NCBI RefSeq assembly: GCF_900100955.1
Contig: NZ_FNCC01000001.1
Span: 620,001 to 684,000 of the forward strand
Origin: Lentzea fradiae
GTDB taxonomy: Bacteria > Actinomycetota > Actinomycetes > Mycobacteriales > Pseudonocardiaceae
Direction of reading: 5' to 3'
DNA: 64,000 bases
Shown here: positions 51,425 to 59,477 of the stretch, piece after piece
Position numbering within the stretch: position 1 is the stretch's first letter
Layout of the letters: each line of letters starts with the position of its first letter
Position numbers and translations under genes: made by a program
Notes under the pieces: generated by a model
The model's database searches: none
Told to the model about the DNA's origin: nothing
The model's input: the letters and a program-made list of their open reading frames with translations, nothing else

Positions 51425-52603
51425 ATGCGCCGGAGAACGAGCGGTGTCTTGGTCATGGCCATGTCGGCAGTTGCCGCGGTGACGGCCGTGATCGTCGCGA
51501 GCCCCGCGTCCGTGCACGCGGTCGACGCGCCGGTGTGCGAGGTCGGCTACCAGGTCGACCAGTGGAACAACGGCTTCGTCGCGCAGGTCAAGCTGACCAA
51601 CAACGGCGCCCCCGTCAGCAGCTGGGCGCTGACCTGGACGTTCCCCGGTGACCAGCGCGTGACGTCCGGCTGGAGCGCCGACGTGACGCAGTCCGGCAAG
51701 GTCGTGACCGCGAAGAACCAGTCGTACAACGGCAACCTGGCCACCGGAGCGTCCGTCCAGTTCGGATTCCAGGGCGCCTACCAGGGCACCAACGAAGCAC
51801 CGGTGGACTTCGCCCTCAACGGTGTGCGGTGCAACGACACCAACCCGACGACGTCGACTACCACCACCACAACGACGACCACGACGACCACAACGACGAC
51901 GACGTCACAGCAGCCGCCGCCGAACTGCCCGACTGGCGCGTTCTGCGACGGTTTCGAAAACCAGACGGGCACGACACCGGCAGGGGACTGGTCGTTGACG
52001 TTCCCGAACTGCCAAGGGGCGGGCACCGCGACCGTCGACAGTTCGACGGCGTACAGCGGAAGCAAGTCCATCCGGATCGATGGCCGCGCCGGCTACTGCA
52101 ACCACGTGTTCCTCGGAACCACCAAGGGAATGAACGGCTCGGGCACGTACGCGCGGTTCTACGTGCGACACACCACCGCGCTGCCGGAAGCGCACGTGAC
52201 GTTCGCGGCGATGAAGGACTCCGCCGACAACGGCAAGGACTTGCGGATGGGCGGCCAGAACCGCGCCCTGCAGTGGAACCGCGAGTCCGACGACGCCACG
52301 CTGCCCGAGCAGAGCCCCAACGGGGTCGCCCAGAGCACCCCGCTGGCGCTGAACCAGTGGACCTGCGTGGAGTTCGGCGTCACCGGCTCGGAGCTGCGGA
52401 CCTGGGTCAACGGCACCGAGGTGCCGGGCTTGGTGGCCGACGGCGTGTCCACGCCCGACGTCGACTCGCAGTGGCTGCGCCGGAGCGGATGGCGGCCCGC
52501 GCTGACCGACTTCCGGCTCGGCTGGGAGAGCTACGGCAGCGGTGACGACACGCTGTGGTTCGACGACGTGGTGATCTCGCCTTCGCGGGTCGGTTGCGCC
52601 TGA
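51425..52603 (+). CDS. Secreted CBM2 protein with poly-Thr linker and Cip1-like C-terminal domain
   Basis: 392 residues from ATG 51425 (AGGAGAG upstream). Signal peptide to about residue 32 (AVAAVTAVIVASPASVHA). Residues about 36-137 are a family 2 carbohydrate-binding module with the exposed Trp set (YQVDQWNNGFVAQVKLTNNG, SWALTWTFPGDQRVTSGWSA). A linker with 16 consecutive Thr residues follows. Residues about 165-392 ('CPTGAFCDGFENQTGTTPAG', 'YSGSKSIRIDGRAGYCNHVF', final 'DTLWFDDVVIS') form a beta-jelly-roll-type domain that resembles Cip1 of Trichoderma, a polysaccharide-lyase-like protein. Likely binds crystalline cellulose or chitin outside the cell; catalytic activity is unproven. Confidence 0.82.
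   Translation: MRRRTSGVLVMAMSAVAAVTAVIVASPASVHAVDAPVCEVGYQVDQWNNGFVAQVKLTNNGAPVSSWALTWTFPGDQRVTSGWSADVTQSGKVVTAKNQSYNGNLATGASVQFGFQGAYQGTNEAPVDFALNGVRCNDTNPTTSTTTTTTTTTTTTTTTTSQQPPPNCPTGAFCDGFENQTGTTPAGDWSLTFPNCQGAGTATVDSSTAYSGSKSIRIDGRAGYCNHVFLGTTKGMNGSGTYARFYVRHTTALPEAHVTFAAMKDSADNGKDLRMGGQNRALQWNRESDDATLPEQSPNGVAQSTPLALNQWTCVEFGVTGSELRTWVNGTEVPGLVADGVSTPDVDSQWLRRSGWRPALTDFRLGWESYGSGDDTLWFDDVVISPSRVGCA
51857..51904 (+). repeat. Thr-codon microsatellite in the CBM2 linker
   Basis: Sixteen consecutive ACN codons (mostly ACG and ACC) encode the poly-Thr linker. Tracts like this can change length by slippage and are usual O-glycosylated linkers in actinobacterial cellulose-binding proteins. 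Confidence 0.85.
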
Positions 52604-53253
52604 TACCTGCTTCGCGCGGCAGGAGCCGGGGCCCGGGGTGCTCAGCGCACTCCGGGCCCCCGCCTGAAAAAGGTCACCGGCGGTTGCGGAAGTGATAGCC
52701 GCTGTCACCCCACTGCTCGCCGTGGTTTACTTCTTGTCCAAACGAGCGGTGTTCGAACTATTCGACGTGGTGCGGGGCAAGCATGAACTTCCAGCTGGCG
52801 TAGTAGGCTGTCGTGATCCAGGACGGCGCACTTCTGATGGTTCGCAAAAGTACGGAAGATTCCCACAACCCCAACCGGTGGGAGCTTCCCTGATCTCGCT
52901 GAGGCAGCCGGGGCTCTTGCTCGTCCGCACGGTGGACAGGGAGCCCACGAGCAACCTGCGGCGCACGGTTTCGATGACGAGTCGCAGGTCTTCGTCGGTC
53001 GTGCTCGCGCGGTGCGCCGCTCAGTGCTGGTAACCGCCCACCAGCGGCGAGTGCCGGCTGGTGACTGGCTCGGCCTAGCGCAGCCGCACCTTCCGGCCGA
53101 CCCACTTCGGAGACGAGATCGACGAGGCGCTGAGATGCGTCGCATCAGGCGTGATCATCGGGTCCGACGATACTGGAGCCGCCTCACCGCGCCGTGGACG
53201 CCACCACGATCGCGAACCCGGTCCCGGGGGTGACGGCGAACCTGGCCGAACGA
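52604..53253. other. 650-bp region without a convincing gene
   Basis: After the terminator at 52628-52660 I see only short open frames on both strands with no family sense. Base composition is less GC-rich (52700-52880) than neighbouring genes and the minus-strand frames 52705-53145 have stretches of protein-like sequence broken between frames, so this may be the remains of a gene or mobile element. No inverted repeats of an IS were found. Confidence 0.4.
52628..52660 (+). terminator. Hairpin terminator after the CBM2 gene
   Basis: GGGGCCCGGGGTGC and GCACTCCGGGCCCC pair with one G-T wobble around a 5-base loop, 24 bp after the stop at 52603, followed by CGCCTGAAAA. Confidence 0.75.
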
Positions 53254-54951
53254 TCAGGCGGCGGGCTCCAAACAGGCCGGGGGAAGAATGAACCAGCGCA
53301 GTTCCTCGAAATCCCGCGGAAGTCCGGTGGGCCCGTCGGCGATCACGTCGACGTGAGCCGTGAGCTGGCGCCGGGCGTCCTCCAGTTGGCCCGCGAGGAC
53401 CGTGTCGTCGTCGTGTGAGGACGGCGCGGGCTCAGGGGTGGTCACCGCGGAGCGCAGATCGGGCAGCAGTGAGGGGAGGGACGCTGTGCCGCGGTGCCGC
53501 CACAGTCCGGCTCGCGGGTCGAAGGTGTAGTCGGTCAGCAGCCGGTGGCCGTGCCGGGCGACCAGCCGCACGGCCTCGACCAGGTAGTCGCGGACGGCGT
53601 CGGAGATGAAGTAGCTGAAGCTGACCCGCACCCAGCCCGGCTTGATGCCGTGACAGCCCGCGGCGGCGTTGCGGTCGTAGGCGCCGGACCGCTCGGGGCC
53701 GATGTCGAGCAGGCGATGTCCGTAGGGGCCCGCGCACGAACATCCCCCGCGGGCCTGGATGCCGAACAGGTCGTTGAGCACGGCGACGACGAACTCGTGG
53801 TGCAGGAACCGTCGCCCGTGACGGATGCGGAACGACACGATCGACAACCGGGCGGCACGAAGGTCGCCGAGGATCTCGATGCCGGGTTCCTCCTGCCAGG
53901 AGGCGAGCGCGTGCTGCCACAGCCGGTCCTCGCGCTCCTGGATCACCTCGGTCCCGACGGCGTTCTTGAGCGCGAACACCAGACCCGCGCGAATGGACTC
54001 CACGATCGCGGGAGTGCCGCCTTCCTCCCGCGCCACCGGGTCGTCGAGGTAGCGGTGGCCCTTCGGGTGGACGAAGCTCACGGTGCCACCGCCCGGCGCC
54101 GTGGGCACGCTGTTGGTGACCAGCTCGCGGCGCACCACCAGCACGCCGGGCGTCTGCGGGCCACCGACGAACTTGTGCGGTGACAGGAAAACGGCGTCCT
54201 TGTGGTCACCGCGTCCCGGCGCGCTCTCCTGCACCCGGATCGGTACGTGCGGTCCGGCGGCAGCATAGTCCCAAAAGGACAGTGCGCCGTGTTCGTGCAG
54301 CAGCGCGGCGATGCTGTCGGTGTCGGTCAGGACGCCGGTGACGTTGGACGCGGCGGAGAAGCTGCCGATCAGCGGGCGGCCGGCGTGGCGGACGAGCTGC
54401 CCGCGCAGCTCGGTGATGTCGATCTGCCCGCGGTCGTCCTCTCCGATGGCCACGACATCCGCGACGGACTCGCGCCACGGCAATTCGTTGGAATGGTGTT
54501 CGTAGGGCCCGACGAACACGACCGGTCGTTCGTCTCGCGGAATTCGATCTTCCAGCGAGTGCTTGTCGTTCAGGCCCGCGGGAACCCTGATCTCCAGAAT
54601 TCCGATCAGCTTGCTCACCGCGGCGGTCGCGCCGGAGCCGCAGAAGATCACGAGGTCGTCCTCGGTGCCACCGACCGAGTCGCGGATGAGCTGCCTGGAC
54701 TGTTCCCGCAGCCGCGTGGTGTACCGGCCGGTGCCCGAGCTTTCGCTGTGGGTGTTGGCGTAGCGGGGCAGTACCCGCGCACGGACGAAGTCCTCGATGA
54801 AGTCGAGCGCCCGGCCCGACGCGGTGTAGTCGGCGTAGACGATCTTCCGCCGCCCGTACGGGCCGTCGAGCACCTCGTCGTCGCCGATGAGCCCGCGGCG
54901 GATGCGGTCCAGCAGCGGCACGTCGAGCGGGGCGGTGGTCTCACCTTCCAT
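53254..54951 (-). CDS. Class V aminotransferase-fold PLP enzyme (cysteine-desulfurase-like)
   Basis: 565 residues, longer than SufS/CsdA (about 410). 'IVYADYTASGRALDFIEDFV', 'ANTHSESSGTGRYTTRLREQ', 'VIFCGSGATAAVSKLIG', 'FVGPYEHHSNELPWRES', and the PLP lysine in 'LSPHKFVGGPQTPGVLVVRR' identify the fold. A Cys-rich loop 'ARGGCSCAGPYGHRLL' lies at the usual desulfurase loop position but does not align simply with the SufS active Cys. The last 90 residues are an extra tail with a low-complexity stretch. No suf or isc genes lie nearby, so the substrate is unknown. ATG 54951 has a weak ribosome site. Confidence 0.82.
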   Translation of the reverse strand: MEGETTAPLDVPLLDRIRRGLIGDDEVLDGPYGRRKIVYADYTASGRALDFIEDFVRARVLPRYANTHSESSGTGRYTTRLREQSRQLIRDSVGGTEDDLVIFCGSGATAAVSKLIGILEIRVPAGLNDKHSLEDRIPRDERPVVFVGPYEHHSNELPWRESVADVVAIGEDDRGQIDITELRGQLVRHAGRPLIGSFSAASNVTGVLTDTDSIAALLHEHGALSFWDYAAAGPHVPIRVQESAPGRGDHKDAVFLSPHKFVGGPQTPGVLVVRRELVTNSVPTAPGGGTVSFVHPKGHRYLDDPVAREEGGTPAIVESIRAGLVFALKNAVGTEVIQEREDRLWQHALASWQEEPGIEILGDLRAARLSIVSFRIRHGRRFLHHEFVVAVLNDLFGIQARGGCSCAGPYGHRLLDIGPERSGAYDRNAAAGCHGIKPGWVRVSFSYFISDAVRDYLVEAVRLVARHGHRLLTDYTFDPRAGLWRHRGTASLPSLLPDLRSAVTTPEPAPSSHDDDTVLAGQLEDARRQLTAHVDVIADGPTGLPRDFEELRWFILPPACLEPAA

Positions 54952-55149
54952 TTTCCCAGTATGTGTCCGGAATAGTGGTGCGGTGACGGCCGATCGGCGT
55001 AGCCCTCCATTTGAGACGGAAACTATTCTTCTTGGTGTGGAACGAAAAAGTGGATGTTGCCGATGATTGCGGCGAATTGAGCGGAGATGGCCGTGGTGCG
55101 GGGGACAGCCACCCGTGGCAGGCCGTCATCGGCTGGTGGCCGTCCAGGC

Positions 55150-56400
55150 TCAGCCGCGCGCCTGAGCCGGCAGCGGAGCCAGCTGGTTCTCCTCCTGCCG
55201 CGTGGCGGATGACCGGCGCGGCCTGAGACTCAGGGTGAACAGCAGGGCGGCCGCGGCACTGCCGGTCATGACCACCGCGGTGGCGGTGCTGTCGTTGCCG
55301 AGCACACCCACCACGGGGGCGATGGCGGAACCCAGCCCGAACCGGATCGCTCCGAGCACCGATGCCGCGGTGCCGGCGGCCTGGCCGTGCTGCGAGAGCG
55401 CCAGCGCTGTGGCGTTCGGCGTGACGAGCGCGATGCTGCCGATCACGATGGCCAGCGGGACGAGGAAACCGGTCAACGACGTCGATGTCGTCGTGGCGAA
55501 GACCAGCACACCGGCGGTGGTGGTCGCGATGGCGGTCGCGGCGACCATGACCTGGAGAGGTGTGAAACGGCGCAGCAGCAGGGGATTGAGCTGCGTACCG
55601 CCGACGAGTGCGACGGCACCGAGGCCGAACATCAGACCGAACTCGCTCTCGTCCAGGCCGTACTGGTGCTGCAGCACGAACGGCGCGCCGGAGATGTAAG
55701 CGAAGACCGACCCGAAGGCGAGCCCGGACACCAGCGTCAGCACGACGAACTCACGGTCCCGCAGAACGGTCAGAAACCCTTGCAGCGCAGGGCGAAGCGC
55801 GTGGGCGGCGCGACGCCGCGGAGGCAACGTCTCCGGCACCGCGAACACCGCTACCGCCACCAGTGCCGCTCCGATGAGTGCCAACGCGCCGAACACCCAG
55901 CGCCAGGACCCGGCGAGCAGCACCGCGCTGCCGAGCGACGGGGCGAGGATGGGCGCGACACCCGTCACCAGCATCAGGTGGGAGATCATCGTCGCCGCCC
56001 TGCGTCCGTCGTGCAGGTCGCGAACCACCGCCATCGCCACCACCGTCGTCGCCGCGGCGCCGATGCCTTGCAGCACACGGAGAACCGTGAGCGTCGTGAT
56101 GTCGCTGGTGAACGCGCACAGCACGGACGTGAGCACGTGCAGGAGGGTGCCCAGGACCAGCGGCAGCCGCCTGCCGACGGCGTCGGAGTACGGGCCCACG
56201 AGCAGCTGCCCGAGCCCGAGGCCCAGCAGGCTGCCGGTCAGCGTCAGCTGGACCGACGGTGCCGTGGTGCCGAGGTCCGTGACGATCGAGGGCAGTGCCG
56301 GCAGGTACATGTCGATCGTGAGCGGCCCCAGGCCGACCATCGCACCGAGGGCGATGACCAACCGCGTGCTGGAGCGCTGGTCCGGTCGCGTGATGGTCAT
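55150..56400 (-). CDS. Bcr/CflA-family MFS drug exporter
   Basis: 416 residues, 12 predicted membrane spans. DHA1 Bcr/CflA motifs: 'GLGPLTIDMYLPALPSIVTD', 'LGLGQLLVGPYSDAVGRRLP' (motif A), 'RVLQGIGAAATTVVAMAVVR' and 'GVAPILAPSLGSAVL' (motif C). Proton-driven export of drugs or metabolites from the cytoplasm. ATG 56400 has AAAGGACG upstream. Downstream, same strand, of the aldehyde dehydrogenase gene with 118 bp between, so it may belong to the same TetR regulon (inference). Confidence 0.92.
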   Translation of the reverse strand: MTITRPDQRSSTRLVIALGAMVGLGPLTIDMYLPALPSIVTDLGTTAPSVQLTLTGSLLGLGLGQLLVGPYSDAVGRRLPLVLGTLLHVLTSVLCAFTSDITTLTVLRVLQGIGAAATTVVAMAVVRDLHDGRRAATMISHLMLVTGVAPILAPSLGSAVLLAGSWRWVFGALALIGAALVAVAVFAVPETLPPRRRAAHALRPALQGFLTVLRDREFVVLTLVSGLAFGSVFAYISGAPFVLQHQYGLDESEFGLMFGLGAVALVGGTQLNPLLLRRFTPLQVMVAATAIATTTAGVLVFATTTSTSLTGFLVPLAIVIGSIALVTPNATALALSQHGQAAGTAASVLGAIRFGLGSAIAPVVGVLGNDSTATAVVMTGSAAAALLFTLSLRPRRSSATRQEENQLAPLPAQARG

Positions 56401-56518
56401 CGTTCGTCCTTTCGTGACGGCGGCGGACACCGGGTCCGCCGCCGTGCGATGGGCATGCCGAAGACACCCGTGAATTGGTGGGTGTTCCAGAAAATGGGGA
56501 GGGGAAAGCGTTTCCGCG

Positions 56519-58039
56519 TTACAGGGCGACGACGACGGCCTTCGACTGGGTGTAGGCGTCGAGGACCTCCAGACCGCCTTCACGGCCGAGACCGGACTGC
56601 TTGTAGCCGCCGAAGGGGAGGCTGCCGGTGCTCATCTCGCCCCACGTGTTCACCCAGACCGTGCCCGCCTGGACCGCCGCCGCCACGCGGTGCGCGGTGC
56701 TGAGGTCGGTCGTCCAGATCGAGGCGGCCAGGCCGTACTCGGTGTCGTTGGCCTTGGCGATCGCGTCGTCGACGTCGGTGAAGGTCATCAACGCGCCGAC
56801 CGGCCCGAAGATCTCCTCCCGCACGACGCGCATGTCCGGGTGCACGTCGTCGAGCAGCGTCGGCGCGATGAAGTAGCCGTGGTCGCCGTAGCGGGTACCG
56901 CCGGTGACGACGTTCGCGCCCTCCCGGACGGCGAGCTCCAGGTACGAGCTGACCCGGTCGAACTGGGCCTTGGTCGACAGCGGGCCCACGACCGTGCCGG
57001 ACGACAGCGAGTCCGCCGGGGTGAACACGGTGGTCATCGCCTTCTTCAGCAGCGCGGTGAACTCCTCGCGGACGCTCTCCTGCACGAGGATGCGCGTCGT
57101 CGACACGCAGGCTTGCCCCGCGTTGCCGAGGAACCCGGCGGCGACGCCGCGGGCGGCCTGTTCGAGGTTCGCGTCGGCGAACACGACCGACGGCGACTTG
57201 CCGCCCAGTTCGAGGGTCACGTGCTTGAGCGTCTCGGTGGCCGTCCTCTGCACGTGCTTGCCGGTGGCGGTGGAACCGGTGAACGCGATCTTGGTGACGT
57301 CCGGGTGCGCCACCAGCGCCTGGCCCGCCTCGTCACCTCGTCCGGTCACCACGTTGACCACACCCTCCGGCAGGTCGGTGTAGGAGAGCAGCTCGGCCAG
57401 GCGCAGCGTGCTCAGCGACGCCGTCTCCGCCGGCTTGAGCACGACGGTGTTGCCCGCGGCGAGCGCCGGGGCGAGCTTGCCGGGCAGCTGGCCCATCGGG
57501 CCGTTCCAGCCCCAGATGATCCCGACGACGCCCAGCGGCTCCCTGCGGGTGTAGGCGAGCCGGTTGTCGCGGGTGGGGACCTGCGTGCCGAAGAGCTTGG
57601 TGGGCCAGCCCGCGTAGTAGCGGAAGATCTCGCTCGCCTCGGCCAGCATGTTCCGGGTGATCATGCGCGGCGCGCCCATGTTCACCGAGTCGATCGTCGC
57701 GAGCTCCTCGGCGTGCTGCTCGATGACGTCGGCGATCTGGTGGAGGACGCGGCCCCTGCGGTCCGGCGTCATCGCGGCCCAGGCCGGGTCGGCGAACGCC
57801 TTCTTCGCCGCCCGCACCGCCGCGTCGACGTCGGCGGCGTCGCCGCGGGGAACGGTCGCGAGGGGCTCCTCGGTGACCGGGTCGGTGTTGGACAGGGTCA
57901 GGCCGGACGACGCGGCCACCCACGTGCCGCCGATCCACATCCGCCGGTCGCCGGAGAGCACGAACCCGGGCACGTCACGACGGGCCTCCTCGGCGATCGG
58001 CGGGGTGGTGGCGACTGCGTCCAGCGGCTGAACACTCAT
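56519..58039 (-). CDS. NAD(P)-dependent aldehyde dehydrogenase
   Basis: 506 residues. ALDH superfamily: 'GIIWGWNGPMGQLPGKLAPA', 'AGNTVVLKPAETASLSTLRL', 'IAFTGSTATGKHVQ', catalytic Glu in 'LELGGKSPSVVFADA', catalytic Cys in 'GNAGQACVSTTRILVQE', and C-terminal 'SLPFGGYKQSGLGREGG'. Closest in pattern to betaine-aldehyde or aromatic aldehyde dehydrogenases. Substrate unknown. Starts 43 bp after a large palindrome on its promoter side and 115 bp downstream of a TetR gene that likely controls it. Confidence 0.93.
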   Translation of the reverse strand: MSVQPLDAVATTPPIAEEARRDVPGFVLSGDRRMWIGGTWVAASSGLTLSNTDPVTEEPLATVPRGDAADVDAAVRAAKKAFADPAWAAMTPDRRGRVLHQIADVIEQHAEELATIDSVNMGAPRMITRNMLAEASEIFRYYAGWPTKLFGTQVPTRDNRLAYTRREPLGVVGIIWGWNGPMGQLPGKLAPALAAGNTVVLKPAETASLSTLRLAELLSYTDLPEGVVNVVTGRGDEAGQALVAHPDVTKIAFTGSTATGKHVQRTATETLKHVTLELGGKSPSVVFADANLEQAARGVAAGFLGNAGQACVSTTRILVQESVREEFTALLKKAMTTVFTPADSLSSGTVVGPLSTKAQFDRVSSYLELAVREGANVVTGGTRYGDHGYFIAPTLLDDVHPDMRVVREEIFGPVGALMTFTDVDDAIAKANDTEYGLAASIWTTDLSTAHRVAAAVQAGTVWVNTWGEMSTGSLPFGGYKQSGLGREGGLEVLDAYTQSKAVVVAL

Positions 58040-58082
58040 GTCTCGTCTTCTCTCGTTCTCGGGGGTGTGGCCACTGCCCGAA

Positions 58083-58130
58083 GCAAACGGACAGCCTCTC
58101 CACAAAGTAGTGGAGAGGCTGTCCGTTTGC
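58083..58130. promoter_or_regulatory. Long palindromic operator upstream of the aldehyde dehydrogenase
   Basis: Perfect 21-base inverted repeat (58083-58103 and 58110-58130) with a 6-base centre. Its outer ends read AAACGGACA and TGTCCGTTT, a half-site pattern found in many TetR operators and repeated imperfectly in front of the TetR gene at 58756-58774. An operator is the best reading; a TetR-gene terminator is an alternative. Confidence 0.7.
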
Positions 58131-58154
58131 AAGAAGACTCGCGTATGTCCGCCT

Positions 58155-58709
58155 CTACCTGCGAAGACCGTCGAACAGCACCTGGACCATCGAGGTCTTG
58201 GAGGACGGGTCCTCCCGCACCCGCTCCAGGGCGACGACGGCGTCGAGAACCTGGCCGAGGGACACGTCGTCCCGCACCTGGCCGCTCTTCGCGGCGGCGT
58301 CGAAGAGGGGCTGCGCCGCGGCGACCACACGTGCCCGGCTTTCGTTGAGCACGGCGCTGTCGCCGCCGGAGTCCTCCAGGAGCAACATCGCGAGCGGCCC
58401 CTTGCGCGCCCCGGCGGCGTGGAAGCGTCCGAGCCACGAGAACAGCGCCTCACCGGCCGTGTCGCCACCGGCCGCCGTCGCCGAGGCGCAGATGTCGTCG
58501 ACCTGCGAGCGGTACAGCTCCTCGACCAGCTCCGGCCTGCCGGGGAAGTTGCGGTAGAGGGTGGCCATGCCGACCCCGGCGCGCCGGGAGATCTCCGCCA
58601 TCGACGGGAGGTCACCGGTCTCCGCGAGCGCCTCGCGGGCGACGTCGAGGATCTTGGCGCGGTTCCGCCTGGCGTCGACCCGCTTGCCGGTCGCGAGCTC
58701 TTCGGTCAT
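58155..58709 (-). CDS. TetR-family regulator of the aldehyde dehydrogenase
   Basis: 184 residues. Helix-turn-helix 'ILDVAREALAETGDLPSMAE', 'ISRRAGVGMATLYRNFPGRP', 'ELVEELYRSQVDDI' is typical TetR/AcrR. The C-terminal domain resembles the TetR_C type with 'LFSWLGRFHAAGARKGPLAM'. Upstream of and co-directional with the aldehyde dehydrogenase; the two share AAACGGACA-type half-sites, so autoregulation plus control of that gene is likely. Confidence 0.92.
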   Translation of the reverse strand: MTEELATGKRVDARRNRAKILDVAREALAETGDLPSMAEISRRAGVGMATLYRNFPGRPELVEELYRSQVDDICASATAAGGDTAGEALFSWLGRFHAAGARKGPLAMLLLEDSGGDSAVLNESRARVVAAAQPLFDAAAKSGQVRDDVSLGQVLDAVVALERVREDPSSKTSMVQVLFDGLRR

Positions 58710-58755
58710 GTGCGCGCCCTCTTCCGGTCGACCTGCGGTGCGGGCTCCCAGCTTA

Positions 58756-58774
58756 CCGGACAGGGTGTTCGTTT
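58756..58774. promoter_or_regulatory. Probable TetR autoregulatory operator
   Basis: CCGGACAGGGTGTTCGTTT contains CGGACA-GGG-TGTTCG, a near-perfect palindrome 47 bp before the TetR start. On the other strand it reads AAACGAACACCCTGTCCGG, matching the outer half-sites of the 58083-58130 palindrome. Confidence 0.6.
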
Positions 58775-58826
58775 AATGGGCGGCCTGGGTCTGGCCATGG
58801 CTTCAGTGTTGATCGAAGTGAGCACT

Positions 58827-59405
58827 TCACGGCGTGAGCTGCGACCGGATCAGGTGTTCCACGATGCCGTCGAGACTGGCCGGGATCTCCCGTCCGGCAC
58901 TGAGATACCGGCGTACCGCGGCATAGGGCAGGTCGACCGCGACGAGAAGAATCTCGGCGGTGCTGCGCCCGGTCACCCGCTTGAGGCCGGTCACCAGCCC
59001 GCGGACGTGCTCGTCCCAGCGCGCCTGCTCGGCCTCTCGCCGGGTTCGGCTCTCCTCGGGCCAGGACGCGGGTTCGAAGGAGCCGAGACCGGCCAGCAGC
59101 ACCCGTGCGTTCTCCGGCTGGGCGCGGCACCAGGACACCGTCCGGCTGCCGAGGGTGGCCGCGGCGGCCACGGGTTCGCCGGAGAAGAGGTCGTACAGCT
59201 CGGCGTGGAAGCTCTCGGCCGCCCGGTTCCAGACCGCGGCGAGCAGTGCCGCTCGGGTGGGGAACCGGTGGTAGACGGAGCCGCTGGACACGCCCGCCTC
59301 CCGGATCACGCCCGCGACGGTGATCCCGTCGGCGCTTCCGGTGGCGGCGAGCAGCCGGACCGCCGCGTCGAGCATCGCTGACGTGTCGTGGACGAGGCGC
59401 GGCAT
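58827..59405 (-). CDS. TetR-family regulator (divergent to alcohol dehydrogenase)
   Basis: 192 residues. 'MLDAAVRLLAATGSADGITV', 'AGVIREAGVSSGSVYHRFPT', 'RAALLAAVWNRAAE' form the TetR DNA-binding domain. Divergent from the zinc-type alcohol dehydrogenase with a symmetric operator in the 72-bp gap, so local repressor is the likely role. Ligand unknown. Confidence 0.92.
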   Translation of the reverse strand: MPRLVHDTSAMLDAAVRLLAATGSADGITVAGVIREAGVSSGSVYHRFPTRAALLAAVWNRAAESFHAELYDLFSGEPVAAAATLGSRTVSWCRAQPENARVLLAGLGSFEPASWPEESRTRREAEQARWDEHVRGLVTGLKRVTGRSTAEILLVAVDLPYAAVRRYLSAGREIPASLDGIVEHLIRSQLTP

Positions 59406-59426
59406 GGGTTGAAAGATACGGCAGCC

Positions 59427-59454
59427 GCTCTCTAGAGTGCGTTCTCTAGAGAGC
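59427..59454. promoter_or_regulatory. Symmetric operator between TetR and alcohol dehydrogenase genes
   Basis: Perfect 11-base arms GCTCTCTAGAG and CTCTAGAGAGC around TGCGTT. Each arm contains CTCTAGAG, itself palindromic, which would suit two TetR dimers. Position between divergent genes supports an operator overlapping both promoters. Confidence 0.75.
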
Positions 59455-59477
59455 AGCGTCTAATAGTGGGGGATACC

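Noticed and set aside
51857-51904. Tandem ACG/ACC triplets as a CRISPR or noncoding satellite
   Set aside because: The triplets are in frame and encode the Thr linker of the CBM2 protein.
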